Shown: piece after piece, positions 55,356 to 64,000 of the stretch
Layout: every line of letters starts with the position of its first letter
Numbering within the stretch: the first letter of the stretch is position 1
Source of the DNA: Pectinophora gossypiella
Taxonomy: Eukaryota > Arthropoda > Insecta > Lepidoptera > Gelechiidae
Direction of reading: 5' to 3'
Assembly (NCBI RefSeq): GCF_024362695.1
Contig: NW_026063245.1
Location: forward strand, 461,501-525,500
DNA length: 64,000 bases
Translations under genes and position numbers: made by a program
Notes under the pieces: generated by a model
The model's input: the letters and a program-made list of their open reading frames with translations, nothing else
Database searches by the model: none
What the model was told of the DNA's origin: nothing

Positions 55356-55439
55356 TTAATTTATCACAAGGTTCAAGTTACTAAAAATATTATCGATACA
55401 TTTCGCGGACTGTGACGTTATTCGGGTTGGTTCTGAAAA
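55356..55439 (-). pseudogene. LINE endonuclease domain, C-terminal piece
   Basis: The minus frame reads TFFSEPTRITSQSAKCIDNI, the conserved end of Jockey/CR1-group endonucleases (EPTR.T..S...IDNI). It is separated from the N-terminal piece at 58268-58527 by Helitron C, and some codons between the two pieces are missing. Confidence 0.75.
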
Positions 55440-55586
55440 GAAAGTAGGTATATTTAAAAAAAAATAAAAAAAATATCTGTTTACAGTAGGTATAAAGAAC
55501 CTATGTATTCCATTGAGTGGCAGAAAGTACCTAGGAACATTTATTGGTCCCTTATGTCCAGGAGACACTTACAGGGGCCAGCATCA

Positions 55587-55643
55587 CGTTGTGTACAAAA
55601 ATATTTTAAAATGACCTAATTTAAAACTTTTTTGTACACAACG
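55587..55643. repeat. Conserved hairpin inside Helitron C
   Basis: CGTTGTGTACAAAAA inverted repeat, conserved with A and B although the rest of C has diverged. Confidence 0.8.
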
Positions 55644-56220
55644 TTTGCTGTTTTGTTATTATTTAGTAAAATGTGGAGATTGTTTGGACTCGACACTCGC
55701 GAGCAGGCCACGTATACACCACGTGCGCTCCCCCACCACACGACAGCGCCGTTGACTGCCGCCACACTTCGGCGAATGTGCGCGACGACGAACGACGACC
55801 GACGGCAGAGTCCCGCAGAGTATTCGTTAAAAGGAACTTCATCTTCAAAAGCCATTTTTTTTCCTATAAATCATGTTCCTAGGTTCAGTGGTTAAGATTT
55901 TGTATATACAAAAAGTTTGGCTTCGTAGTTCCCGTTCCGAATCCGTTCCGTTCCGTTCGAATTTCGGGAATTCCGTTTGTTGAAAAACTCTGCACATCCT
56001 AAGAGACCTACGTACCAAGTTTCATGGTTTTATCTTCAAAAATAACGAATACCCATACAAACTTTCAACCCGTATTTCACCCCCACACTACTAAAAATTT
56101 CAGAATGCTAGAACAAACGATTTTTTGTTTGTTATTTAGTGCCTAAATACAAAATTTAATGTTTTATTCTTGAAAAATGACGAACTTCATACAAACTTTC
56201 AATTCCTATTTCATCCACTC

Positions 56221-56486
56221 TCTCTCTCTCTCTCTCTATTTAAGAGCTGCGCTCTTGTCGGTGGAGTAACCGCCATTCCTCTCTTCTTCCCGCCAAAACC
56301 TTCACCTCCCGATACGACACGACCTGCACCTTCTCTTTTATTTGTTTCATAAATGTAACGTATGTAATGTATAAATGTAATGTAATGTATGTGTATGTGT
56401 GTGTGTGTTCTATAATGTTTGTAACAAACATTATAGAAGGAAAAATTGAAGGGAAGAGAGGAAGGGGTAGACCTAGGATAACATTT
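56221..56486 (+). mobile_element. Retrotransposed insertion with 13-bp target duplication
   Basis: ATTTCATCCACTC at 56208-56220 is repeated at 56487-56499. Copies A and B have the target once. The insert begins with (CT)n and ends with codons reading IIEGKIEGKRGRGRPRITFI, a LINE ORF2 C-terminal motif, plus a (GTAT)n-like stretch. It looks like a short, rearranged LINE product. Confidence 0.7.
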
Positions 56487-57925
56487 ATTTCATCCACTCA
56501 CAGATCGAATTTTCAAAAACGCTTTAACAAATTGTTTTTTTATTTCTTATCAAGTTCCTAAATATAAAGTTTCATGGTTTTATCCCCAAAAATGACGAAC
56601 TTCCATACAAACTTTCAACCCTCATTTCACCCCCTCACTGGTCGAAATTTCAGAAACGCTAAAACAAATGTTTAATTATTTCTTATCAAGTGCTTAAATA
56701 CAAAGTTTCATGGTTTTATCTTTTAAAATGAAAATATCCCATACAACCTTTCAAGCCCTATTTCAATGTCTTCGTCCCTTTTTTTTTGCAATAAAAGGTA
56801 GCCTCTGTTCTTTCTCAGGGTCTAAAGATTGTCTGTGCCAAATTTAATCAAAATCGGTTGAGAGGTTTAAGCGGGAAAGCGTAACAGACAGACACAGAGT
56901 TACATTCGCATTTATAATATTAGTAAGGACTATTTTCCCTCGTTGAATAGTAAACAAACTATGTGTAGGTGTTATAATTTCGTTGACGAACTGATTACCT
57001 ATCCGTTTCTTTGTCTAAAGAGTATTAACTTATTACTTTGATTGATTACTGGGCTTAAAGTTCGTATAAATGTCTATCTAATTACCTCCTCAAGTTTAAA
57101 GCGTAGTAGCTAGTTATGTAGTAGATACTATATTAATTATATGGTGTAAATAATTAGATTTTATCTGTATTGTAACAGTCAGTTGAATAAAAAAACGTAT
57201 ACAAATCAGATCAATAAATTGGCGTAATATTGTGATTCTAGAAAGAGTTTTAATGTTGTAGATAGCTAGCTATAGCTGTGTGTAGGTTACTGTAGGAATG
57301 AGATATAACTGTTAAATAAAGACAGTTGCATCAAATTTTTATCATAAATTCCCTAAATTATGGCGCCTACTTACCCTCTATGTTAGGAAAGTGATCAAAT
57401 ACCTACTTGAAGACTTAGTGACACTCAGTTTAAAAATAAAAAACATCAAAATCATTCCAGTAGCTATGGCGTCATGCGCTTCTTGACACGATCACGAAAT
57501 CTAGATTTCCGCGAGAATGAGGTATTTTCTCGCCGTAAAAAGTAGCCTGTGTCCGTGCCTAGGATCCTATCTTTAAATTAACCAAGTCTTATAAAAATCC
57601 GTTCAGACGTTAAGGCGTGAATGAGGTAAACTTTTAAAACAAACGATTAAAAATCACTAACTTAATTAGTTTTCTGCCTACTGCCTACGCCTTAAGTACG
57701 ATAGCATGAATATTAATAGCCCATATCCTTTTTTAGGTTACTATCTATCACGTAACTAAATTTCATCAAAATCCGTTCAGCCGTTTAGGCATGATAGAGC
57801 AAAACTCCCAGCAAAAGCCATAAAAAAACACTAACTCAATTAAGTTTTCTGCCTATTTCCTACCCCCTAAGTACGATGACGTGATCATTTTGATCTTAAA
57901 ACCGTTTTTTTATAAAAATCTATTA

Positions 57926-58109
57926 CATACATACATAAACTCACACCCGTAATCCCTAATGGGGTGGGCAGAGCCACAAGTAATCAAAGACAACTTGCAG
58001 CCACTGTTGATACGATATCCTTAGCTGGATATGATGAACCTTATGGTGATAAGGGATCAGCCTATCGCCCATGACATTAGTCAAAAAAAAAAAAAAAAAA
58101 AAAAAAAAA
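57926..58109 (+). mobile_element. SINE with poly-A tail
   Basis: Body from (CATA)n AACTCACACCCGTAATCCCT through GGGTGGGCAGAGCCACAAGT and GATAAGGGATCAGCCTATCG, then a run of about 27 A's. It replaces roughly 120 bases of Helitron sequence present in A and B, so insertion came with a deletion. Confidence 0.8.
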
Positions 58110-58267
58110 CCTAAGAACGATGTCATGATTATTTATAGCTTATGACCATTTCTAGGTTATATCACTATACCAAATTTTATCAAAATCCGTTCAGCCGTTT
58201 AGGCGTGAAAGAGTAACAGACAGACAGACAGACAGAGTTACTTTCGCATTTATAATATTAGTATGGA

Positions 58268-58527
58268 TTTGCATAAAGCTTCATCAATAACTTTCTCAAA
58301 TAGATCATATTATAAGATGAAGCGGGCGGTCTGTATACGCTCAATACAATAAGCCGGCTGAGTTCAATACAGGCTAGCTCAACAGTTCGCTCAACTGAGA
58401 GACTTACAATATCCGTTCGTTCCTTATATTTTAAACAATTACGTGCTAATATTAATGAACCGCCGCGGATAACCGTCTCCCTGCTGTACGAACTCATGTG
58501 TTTTAGCCAATTTTCAGTTACGCACAT
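58268..58527 (-). pseudogene. LINE endonuclease domain, N-terminal piece
   Basis: The minus frame reads MCVTENWLKHMSS, RGGSLILARNCLKYKERTDI and IVLSVYRPPASS, matching the (V/I)TE.WL, RGG and YRPP signatures of Jockey/CR1-group endonucleases. It is the partner of 55356-55439. Confidence 0.8.
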
Positions 58528-58565
58528 AATATCAACACAATGGCCCCGATTCCTGCAGACACCGC

Positions 58566-58893
58566 CTAATTTTATTTTAAGTTATATCCGTCATTTTCAT
58601 ATCCGTCGAAAAGGAAAGGGACGGATGATTCACAGCTCTTAATTTTAGAAAGAATGAGTAAATGAATGAATAACCCGAGCGAATCAAAAAGGTACGTCAC
58701 TGGTATGCAATCCGTTTGACATGCTGTCTACTAACTGTGTCCGGTTATTGACTGATGTAAAATTTTTAGACGGTTGTTTTAGATTTGTGCTTAAAATTGA
58801 CGTGTGTTCCATAAATTTTATGCTTGTCGATTACCCGTCCCTTTCCTTTTCGGCGGATAAGAAAATGACAGATATAACTTAAAATAAAATTAG
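58566..58893. mobile_element. MITE with ~60-bp inverted ends
   Basis: The left end CTAATTTTATTTTAAGTTAT, ATCCGTCATTTTC and GAAAAGGAAAGGGACGG are mirrored at 58836-58893 with a few mismatches. It is about 328 bases long with no coding capacity. TA may be the target duplication. Confidence 0.8.
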
Positions 58894-59331
58894 ATGGTAT
58901 TTACAGGAATTAGCACCAATTACTGTTTAAAAAAAGTTCAATTTCAAGTTCCTTGCCTAATATTCCTTGTATGTTTTGATGTACGAGGTTGATTGCATTT
59001 GTATTTTTTTCTACTACTCTACTTTAATCTGGCATTTAAATAACCAAAAAGTCTAATATAAGTACATACATAATTAAACTCTTTGAAAAAGTGTACGCTC
59101 TATGGTCTATAAAAGCATTGTTTACAAAGTGTAACTGTACTATAATGTCGCCAAAAAAGCATTGTTGTTGTTTTTTTTTTTTTTTTGACCTGGAAACTGG
59201 CACCTTTACTTTGTTTGGTGCCATAGATATACTATAAAAAAAAAGTATACATTTGCCGCCATTTTCCCGCGCGTTGGAAAATAAATTGGAAAATTTTTGT
59301 TTCATTTAAAATTACGTCGTCGTAGAAAAAG
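58894..59331. other. Unassigned AT-rich stretch
   Basis: No gene seen. T-run at 59169-59186. Confidence 0.4.
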
Positions 59332-59466
59332 TATTGTATGCAACGTTGTATAACTAGGTCAAAAAATGCTCGTGGCGTCTCTTATTGCGATGTTCGCCAA
59401 GGCTCACATCGCAACTCACGCCACTCGCATTTTTTGACCCTTCTTATACAACTGTTGCATAAAATA
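59332..59466. repeat. Near-complete ~135-bp hairpin
   Basis: TATGCAACGTTGTATAACTA, GGTCAAAAAATGCTCGTGGC and GCGATGT are mirrored by ACATCGC, GCCACTCGCATTTTTTGACC and TATACAACTGTTGCATA around a loop of about 12 bases. A few mismatches only. Either a hairpin MITE or a small structured RNA source. Confidence 0.75.
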
Positions 59467-60652
59467 CTATTATTAAACGGTTTTATTTAGCTCACCCCGT
59501 TTGTTTTATTTATTCGTGGGTCAAATTTAGTAATTCAAATTTCACCCTCTTCCTGTCAACCGATTAATCTGAAATTTTGTATACACTTTGGATTTTGGTG
59601 ACAATACAATTATGTTTATTCATTATCATTATAAATCCAAGATGGCGGCCGCTACAAAATGGCGGATAACGTAGGTTTTATCCAAAGACCTTGTATAGAA
59701 TAGACGGAGCATATTTAAGACGAAAGAAAAACATAGGTTTTGTCTTTCGCACTCATGTGAGCCGTCATAAGTTAAAAAGAGATAAATATACTATCGTCGT
59801 AACGTCTTTTGTACTCGTGTAGCGGGTTTGTTATAGAAACGTACCTATAGTATATGTTTTTGTATCAGAACCACTAGTGCCGTTCCATGTCTTTATCGAC
59901 ATTATTATTGGCTAAATATTATTTCATGTTAGTCCAAGATCTAAAAAAATATACATTACAAATTGAATGATTAATTAAATACAGAAATAACGACCTAGTA
60001 TCCATACCTGGGTGGGTAGAACCACAAGTAAATTAGTTAAAACGATACCTATTTGTACCCTGATAGAAAGATACCTAAGAAGAACCGTACGTTGCGGTGA
60101 CAGATTCAGAACCACTTATTCAACGTAATTATCATGGACAAACTTGTTAAAGGTCAATTTATCATTTTTGAATCTATGTCATTTCGCAAGGTGTTATGGC
60201 CGAGGAGGTCGAGGACGGTCCATCTAGTCCACATATACTATAGTATCATTTTAATACGACATTGCGGCCACCCTTTGGTTGCTATAAATCACATACCTAC
60301 CCTTTTATAAAAATTAAATACACGTTTTTCATTGACTTGACCGGAAATCGAATCGGCTCTCGATACAAGAAGTAGACGACCTTATAGTATATTTCGGGGA
60401 TTATCTCAATGCGATTAAAGAATAAAAGCAAATACTTCTTTATAAGATTTTTATTCAATATAGTTAGAATACAATGACTACGAAGCACTGAACAATTCCG
60501 ACTTTTGGTGATAAAAAAAAATATTTCCTCTTGTTCACTTTCTTTAGAAGTGTATAGTGTCGGCTCTGGTCGTTATAACTTTACCTGCAAGAATGGCACA
60601 TATTAACGTGGAGCACACAAATACACAAGCATTGCATGTTTACACATTGCAC
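59467..60652. other. Unassigned stretch with dispersed repeats
   Basis: Includes AAGATGGCGGCCGC at 59639-59652 and the repeat shared with 41785-41890 at 60115-60220. No gene seen. Confidence 0.45.
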
Positions 60653-60760
60653 ATAGAAGGAATAATCACAGGTAATTACAAAAATAGTTATTCATACTAA
60701 TTATTTATAGAAGGAATAATCACAGGTAATTACCAAAATAGTTATTCATACTAATTATTT
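60653..60760 (+). repeat. 54-bp direct tandem duplication
   Basis: ATAGAAGGAATAATCACAGG to AATTATTT occurs twice in a row (60653-60706, 60707-60760) with one difference. Confidence 0.9.
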
Positions 60761-61252
60761 TGTGCAATAGAGAATATTTGTATTGTATTGAAATATTTTT
60801 TCCATGCTTGTCGCGACGACTCTTTTACACTTGTGTATATCTATAATTATGTATATAGATAATCAAAGAATTATGAATCTATTGTAGGGATGTGAATGCA
60901 CACATACTAGACTGACGTCGCGAATACCAGTCAGTATGTGTAGATAGGATGTAACTCTTACTCACTCATAGGTTCCTATGTCAGTGATCAGATCCTCAAT
61001 ATGGCTTTCCTTACACCTTTCCTTTCACCTCATGGATACGGATTACTTCTCCATCTGTAAGTTTAAGAAACATAAATGAACTACTGATTGGTGATACAAC
61101 TACCACCTACTTGGTGACACATCACCCTGCAGAATGTAAGCTTATCTCTCTTAATGACTCTGGCTGAACACCAGCATATGTGATCTTATTAGTTACTCTT
61201 AGGTATTACTTTATGTCAGTTAATTGCCCTTTTATACATGACCCTTTCAATG
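60761..61252. other. Unassigned stretch before the minisatellite
   Basis: No gene seen. Confidence 0.4.
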
Positions 61253-62060
61253 GTGTGCTTATCAGCACTTAGTTAGCCGAGTAAGACTTATTCATTAGTG
61301 TGCATGCCAGCACTTGGGTGGCCAAGAAGGCCCTATTCATCAGTGTGCCCGCCAGCACTTGGGTGGCCAAGAAAGCCTCTTATAACAGTGTGCACGCCAG
61401 CACTTAGGTGGTCAAGGAAGACCTCTTCAACGGTGTGCACGCCAGCACTTAGGTGGCCAAGAAGGCCTCTTATAACAGTGTGCACGCCAGCACTTAGGTG
61501 GTCAAGGAAGACCTCTTCAACGGTGTGCACGCCAGCACTTACATGGCCAAGAAAGCCTCTCATAACAGTGTGCACGCCAGCACTTACATGGCCAAGAAAG
61601 CCTCTCATAACAGTGTGCACGCCAGCACTTACATGGCCAAGAAAGCCTCTCATAACAGTGTGCACGCCAGCACTTACATGGCCAAGAAAGCCTCTCATAA
61701 CAGTGTGCACGCCAGCACTTACATGGCCAAGAAAGCCTCTCATAACAGTGTGCGCGCCAGCACTTACGTGGCCAAGAAAGCCTCTCATAACAGTGTGCAC
61801 GCCAGCACTTACGTGGCCAAGAAAGCCTCTCATAACAGTGTGCACGCCAGCACTTACGTGGCCAAGAAAGCCTCTCATAACAGTGTGCACGCCAGCACTT
61901 ACGTGGCCAAGAAAGCCTCTACATTTGGTGCACCATACTCTTAGATGCAACCTGGCCAGGAAATACTTCTTCGATTGCGGGCTACTCATTTGGACAACGG
62001 TAGCCAAGGAAGGCTTCTACAATTGCAAGCTATGCATACAGACAACGTCTTCAATTGTGG
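61253..62060 (+). repeat. 45-bp minisatellite, ~15 units plus degenerate tail
   Basis: The unit runs GTGTGCACGCCAGCACTTAC, then (A/G)TGGCCAAGAAAGCCTCTC, then ATAACA. It repeats every 45 bases from 61253 to about 61930 and then degrades in ~45-base steps to about 62060. Central units are almost identical and outer ones diverged. An alternating GGTCAAGGAAGACCTCTTCA variant appears at 61410-61530. Because 45 is a multiple of three, frames stay open on both strands (61298-62074 plus, 61333-62007 minus). Confidence 0.93.
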
Positions 62061-62985
62061 GCATTACTTATTGAGTACTCATCTATCTTTACAAGTCGCA
62101 TTGCCGGCCGGCCATTTTAAACACAAGTTATCAAACAGAATTTGGCATCATCGTTAGTAAAATTATAGTCAGAATTATAAAAGGGAGTTATATCACCACT
62201 ACGTAGCTTTAGTAACAGCATCAGCGGGACTTTCTGCACTTTTTCACTCATATAAAAGTTAAACTCACTTTAACTACTTTCTTAGAAAACGAGCTTGTCA
62301 CGACAAGATTTAAGACATAGACAAGATTCACTTACTGATAGAAAAATTAGCGGGCTTCCGTTTCGGTGTTGCTACTTGTGACATTCCATATTTAGAATCG
62401 TGACTCATCGTCACGACAATGCTAATGTAGAATACAAAAACGAAATAGCTGCAAATTTATCTATAAACTTATAACTAAACTTAAACTCACCTTATGTGAG
62501 ATATGTGAGTGAATATTGTTGGTACTGCATCTCTATGTAATATTTTTGTTTGGTATCCTGCTCGATAGAAAGCAAGATACATCGAAATGTAATTAGCACA
62601 GGCTTAAATAAGGAGAAGGCGTCCTTCAGAAGAGAGAATTATCTCGTTTCATGGTCTGAATCTAATTGTTTCTTAATTTCTTGTTTCGTAAATTAGGATA
62701 TTTAGGAAATCTGGAAAATACAATATCTTTATGTAATGTTCATCCAAATCGGAAACAGGTCGAAAAATAAATTAAACGTGAATAGAATAACGCAACATAT
62801 AGATGTTACATTCAAACATAATATTATGTTATCGATATCAAAGGACAACACTACTTATAATACTTTGGGTACATGATCTGTCAAAGCTGATTAACGTAAA
62901 ATGTGAAATCAATTATTTGTACAAATGTGACGGCTTTGCTGAAAATATGCGTCTGCATCGTGTTTAGGGCTCAATAAACTTTACA
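62061..62985. other. Unassigned AT-rich stretch
   Basis: No gene seen. Confidence 0.4.
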
Positions 62986-63726
62986 TAAGCAAAATTAAAA
63001 ATTTTGAAAAAACCCACGACGGTAAAAATCTCATCGAAAAAGAATAAAATAACTCAAAACCCCCGACTTAACCCAATTATTATGTAACGAAATATTATAT
63101 TAGACTTAAAAATACTTTCTAAAAAGAGTTGATATCTCGAGACATCGGTAATAGATATACTTAAGTACCTAAACAATGAATATGGATGTTTACAGTTTTT
63201 TCCTAACGTGTCTGTTTCTCGAAAATATACTTAAATGTAGCGATAATAATTTTACCATAATACATAACCGAGGAATATCCGTCGGGGGCTGCCATTAACC
63301 CAGCTAAAGTTTTTCTAGTGACGTGAATACAATTATTGAAGAATTGTAGATGTTTAACGACGACATAAAATACACTTATGAGTATGATTAAATTTTTGTT
63401 GAAATTTCATATAGAAAAGGCAGCCCCCGACGGATATTCCTCGGTTATGTATTATGGTAAAATTATTATCGCTACATTTAAGTATATTTTCGAGAAACAG
63501 ACACGTTAGGAAAAAACTGTAAACATCCATATTCATTGTTTAGGTACTTAAGTATATCTATTACCGATGTCTCGAGATATCAACTCTTTTTAGAAAGTAT
63601 TTTTAAGTCTAATATAATATTTCGTTACATAATAATTGGGTTAAGTCGGGGGTTTTGAGTTATTTTATTCTTTTTCGATGAGATTTTTACCGTCGTGGGT
63701 TTTTTCAAAATTTTTAATTTTGCTTA
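62986..63726. repeat. Perfect 308-bp inverted repeat with 125-bp loop
   Basis: Arms 62986-63293 and 63419-63726 are exact reverse complements in my base-by-base reading, from TAAGCAAAATTAAAAATTTT outside to CGTCGGGGGCTGCC inside. The loop is 63294-63418. No target duplication is obvious. A transcript would fold into a long perfect duplex. Confidence 0.9.
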
Positions 63727-64000
63727 ATTTTATTTCAGACTTTTTAGAGAGCATATACGAATCATAATCTATATAATGTGTAGGTAAGATCTCGCAAAAC
63801 AATAAGTGTGATTCATCCTACCACATAATATTAAGTCCCTTATTATATATTATACAGTTGCTTTCTGTTTAAAGTTACCTCTATAACACTCATCTGAGAA
63901 CATGCACCAATCACCCACGAACTCATTCCTGAAATCCGCATTGAAATCAGACAATACGTTTTAATTTTAATAATATTGCAATATAAACGTTTCACACTAA
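63727..64000. other. Unassigned AT-rich end of window
   Basis: No gene seen. Confidence 0.4.

Larger units (their letters stand above)
55440..58267 (-). mobile_element. Helitron-like element, copy C (older, 3'-truncated)
   Basis: On the minus strand it starts TCCATACTAATATTATAAAT at 58267 and matches copies A and B to about 55440. It lacks the last ~85 bases with the GGTACCAGCTAG end. It shows many substitutions and small indels against A and B. It carries its own insertions at 56221-56486 and 57926-58109. The piggyBac site is an empty TTAA at 57692-57695. It lies within a LINE endonuclease sequence. Loss of its 3' end and of neighbouring LINE codons suggests one deletion across that border. 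Confidence 0.8.

Noticed and set aside
61253..62060. CRISPR-like regular array
   Set aside because: Units are contiguous with no unique spacers, and the window is eukaryotic. It is a minisatellite.

Overview
This 64-kb window is AT-rich eukaryotic DNA, most likely from an insect and probably a moth or butterfly. That attribution is an inference from repeat style: Helitron-like elements with (CTGT)n 5' ends and a CTAG|T 3' end, LINE tails ending in TTTGAT repeats, intact piggyBac and Tc1 elements, and a short TTAGG run. I recognise no ordinary host gene. Nearly all supportable features are transposable elements, their relics, satellites or large inverted repeats, often nested.

Layout. 1-10397: tandem array of ~252-bp units organised into composite elements that each end in a hairpin block and CTAG, split by an intact Tc1-like transposon (3002-4637). 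11025-16286: non-autonomous Helitron A (minus strand) with an intact piggyBac (13098-15754) at a TTAA. 16301-21427: a segment with hAT-like ends and an 8-bp duplication, holding inverted tandem-repeat arms and LINE relics. 21428-24418: hairpins, a MITE and duplicated SINE-like units. 24419-28005: a young Ty3/gypsy-type element whose single long ORF joins gag and protease to the integrase C-terminus, with the rest of pol missing. 28006-30598: Helitron B, nearly identical to A but in opposite orientation. 30620-32720: decayed LINE.

33171-37855: a 4.7-kb DNA transposon with perfect 19-bp terminal inverted repeats, a 4-bp ACTA duplication and a three-exon gene for a predicted 897-aa transposase-like protein. 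I consider this the most interesting locus. 38450-40960 holds the ruins of a gene that resembles the N-terminal part of a related arthropod protein group, flanked by repeated GTAACNCAGTTGT-type motifs. 41314-43020: a LINE 3' end and a BEL/Pao gag fragment. 43494-49645: a minus-strand Ty3/gypsy element with nearly identical LTRs, an RS-rich gag and two frame breaks. 50031-54440: a foldback structure with ~1.1-kb arms, one interrupted by a 1.86-kb insertion. 55440-58267: older Helitron C inside a LINE endonuclease fragment. 58566-63726: MITEs, hairpins, a 45-bp minisatellite and a perfect 308-bp inverted repeat.

The insertions date one another. Helitron copies B and C lack piggyBac at the same TTAA, so that insertion in A came after the copies separated. 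Tc1 landed in a TA inside the satellite spacer after the array formed. Helitron C is more diverged than A and B and has gathered its own insertions. Several elements (Tc1, piggyBac, the 33-38 kb transposon) carry open transposase genes with intact ends.
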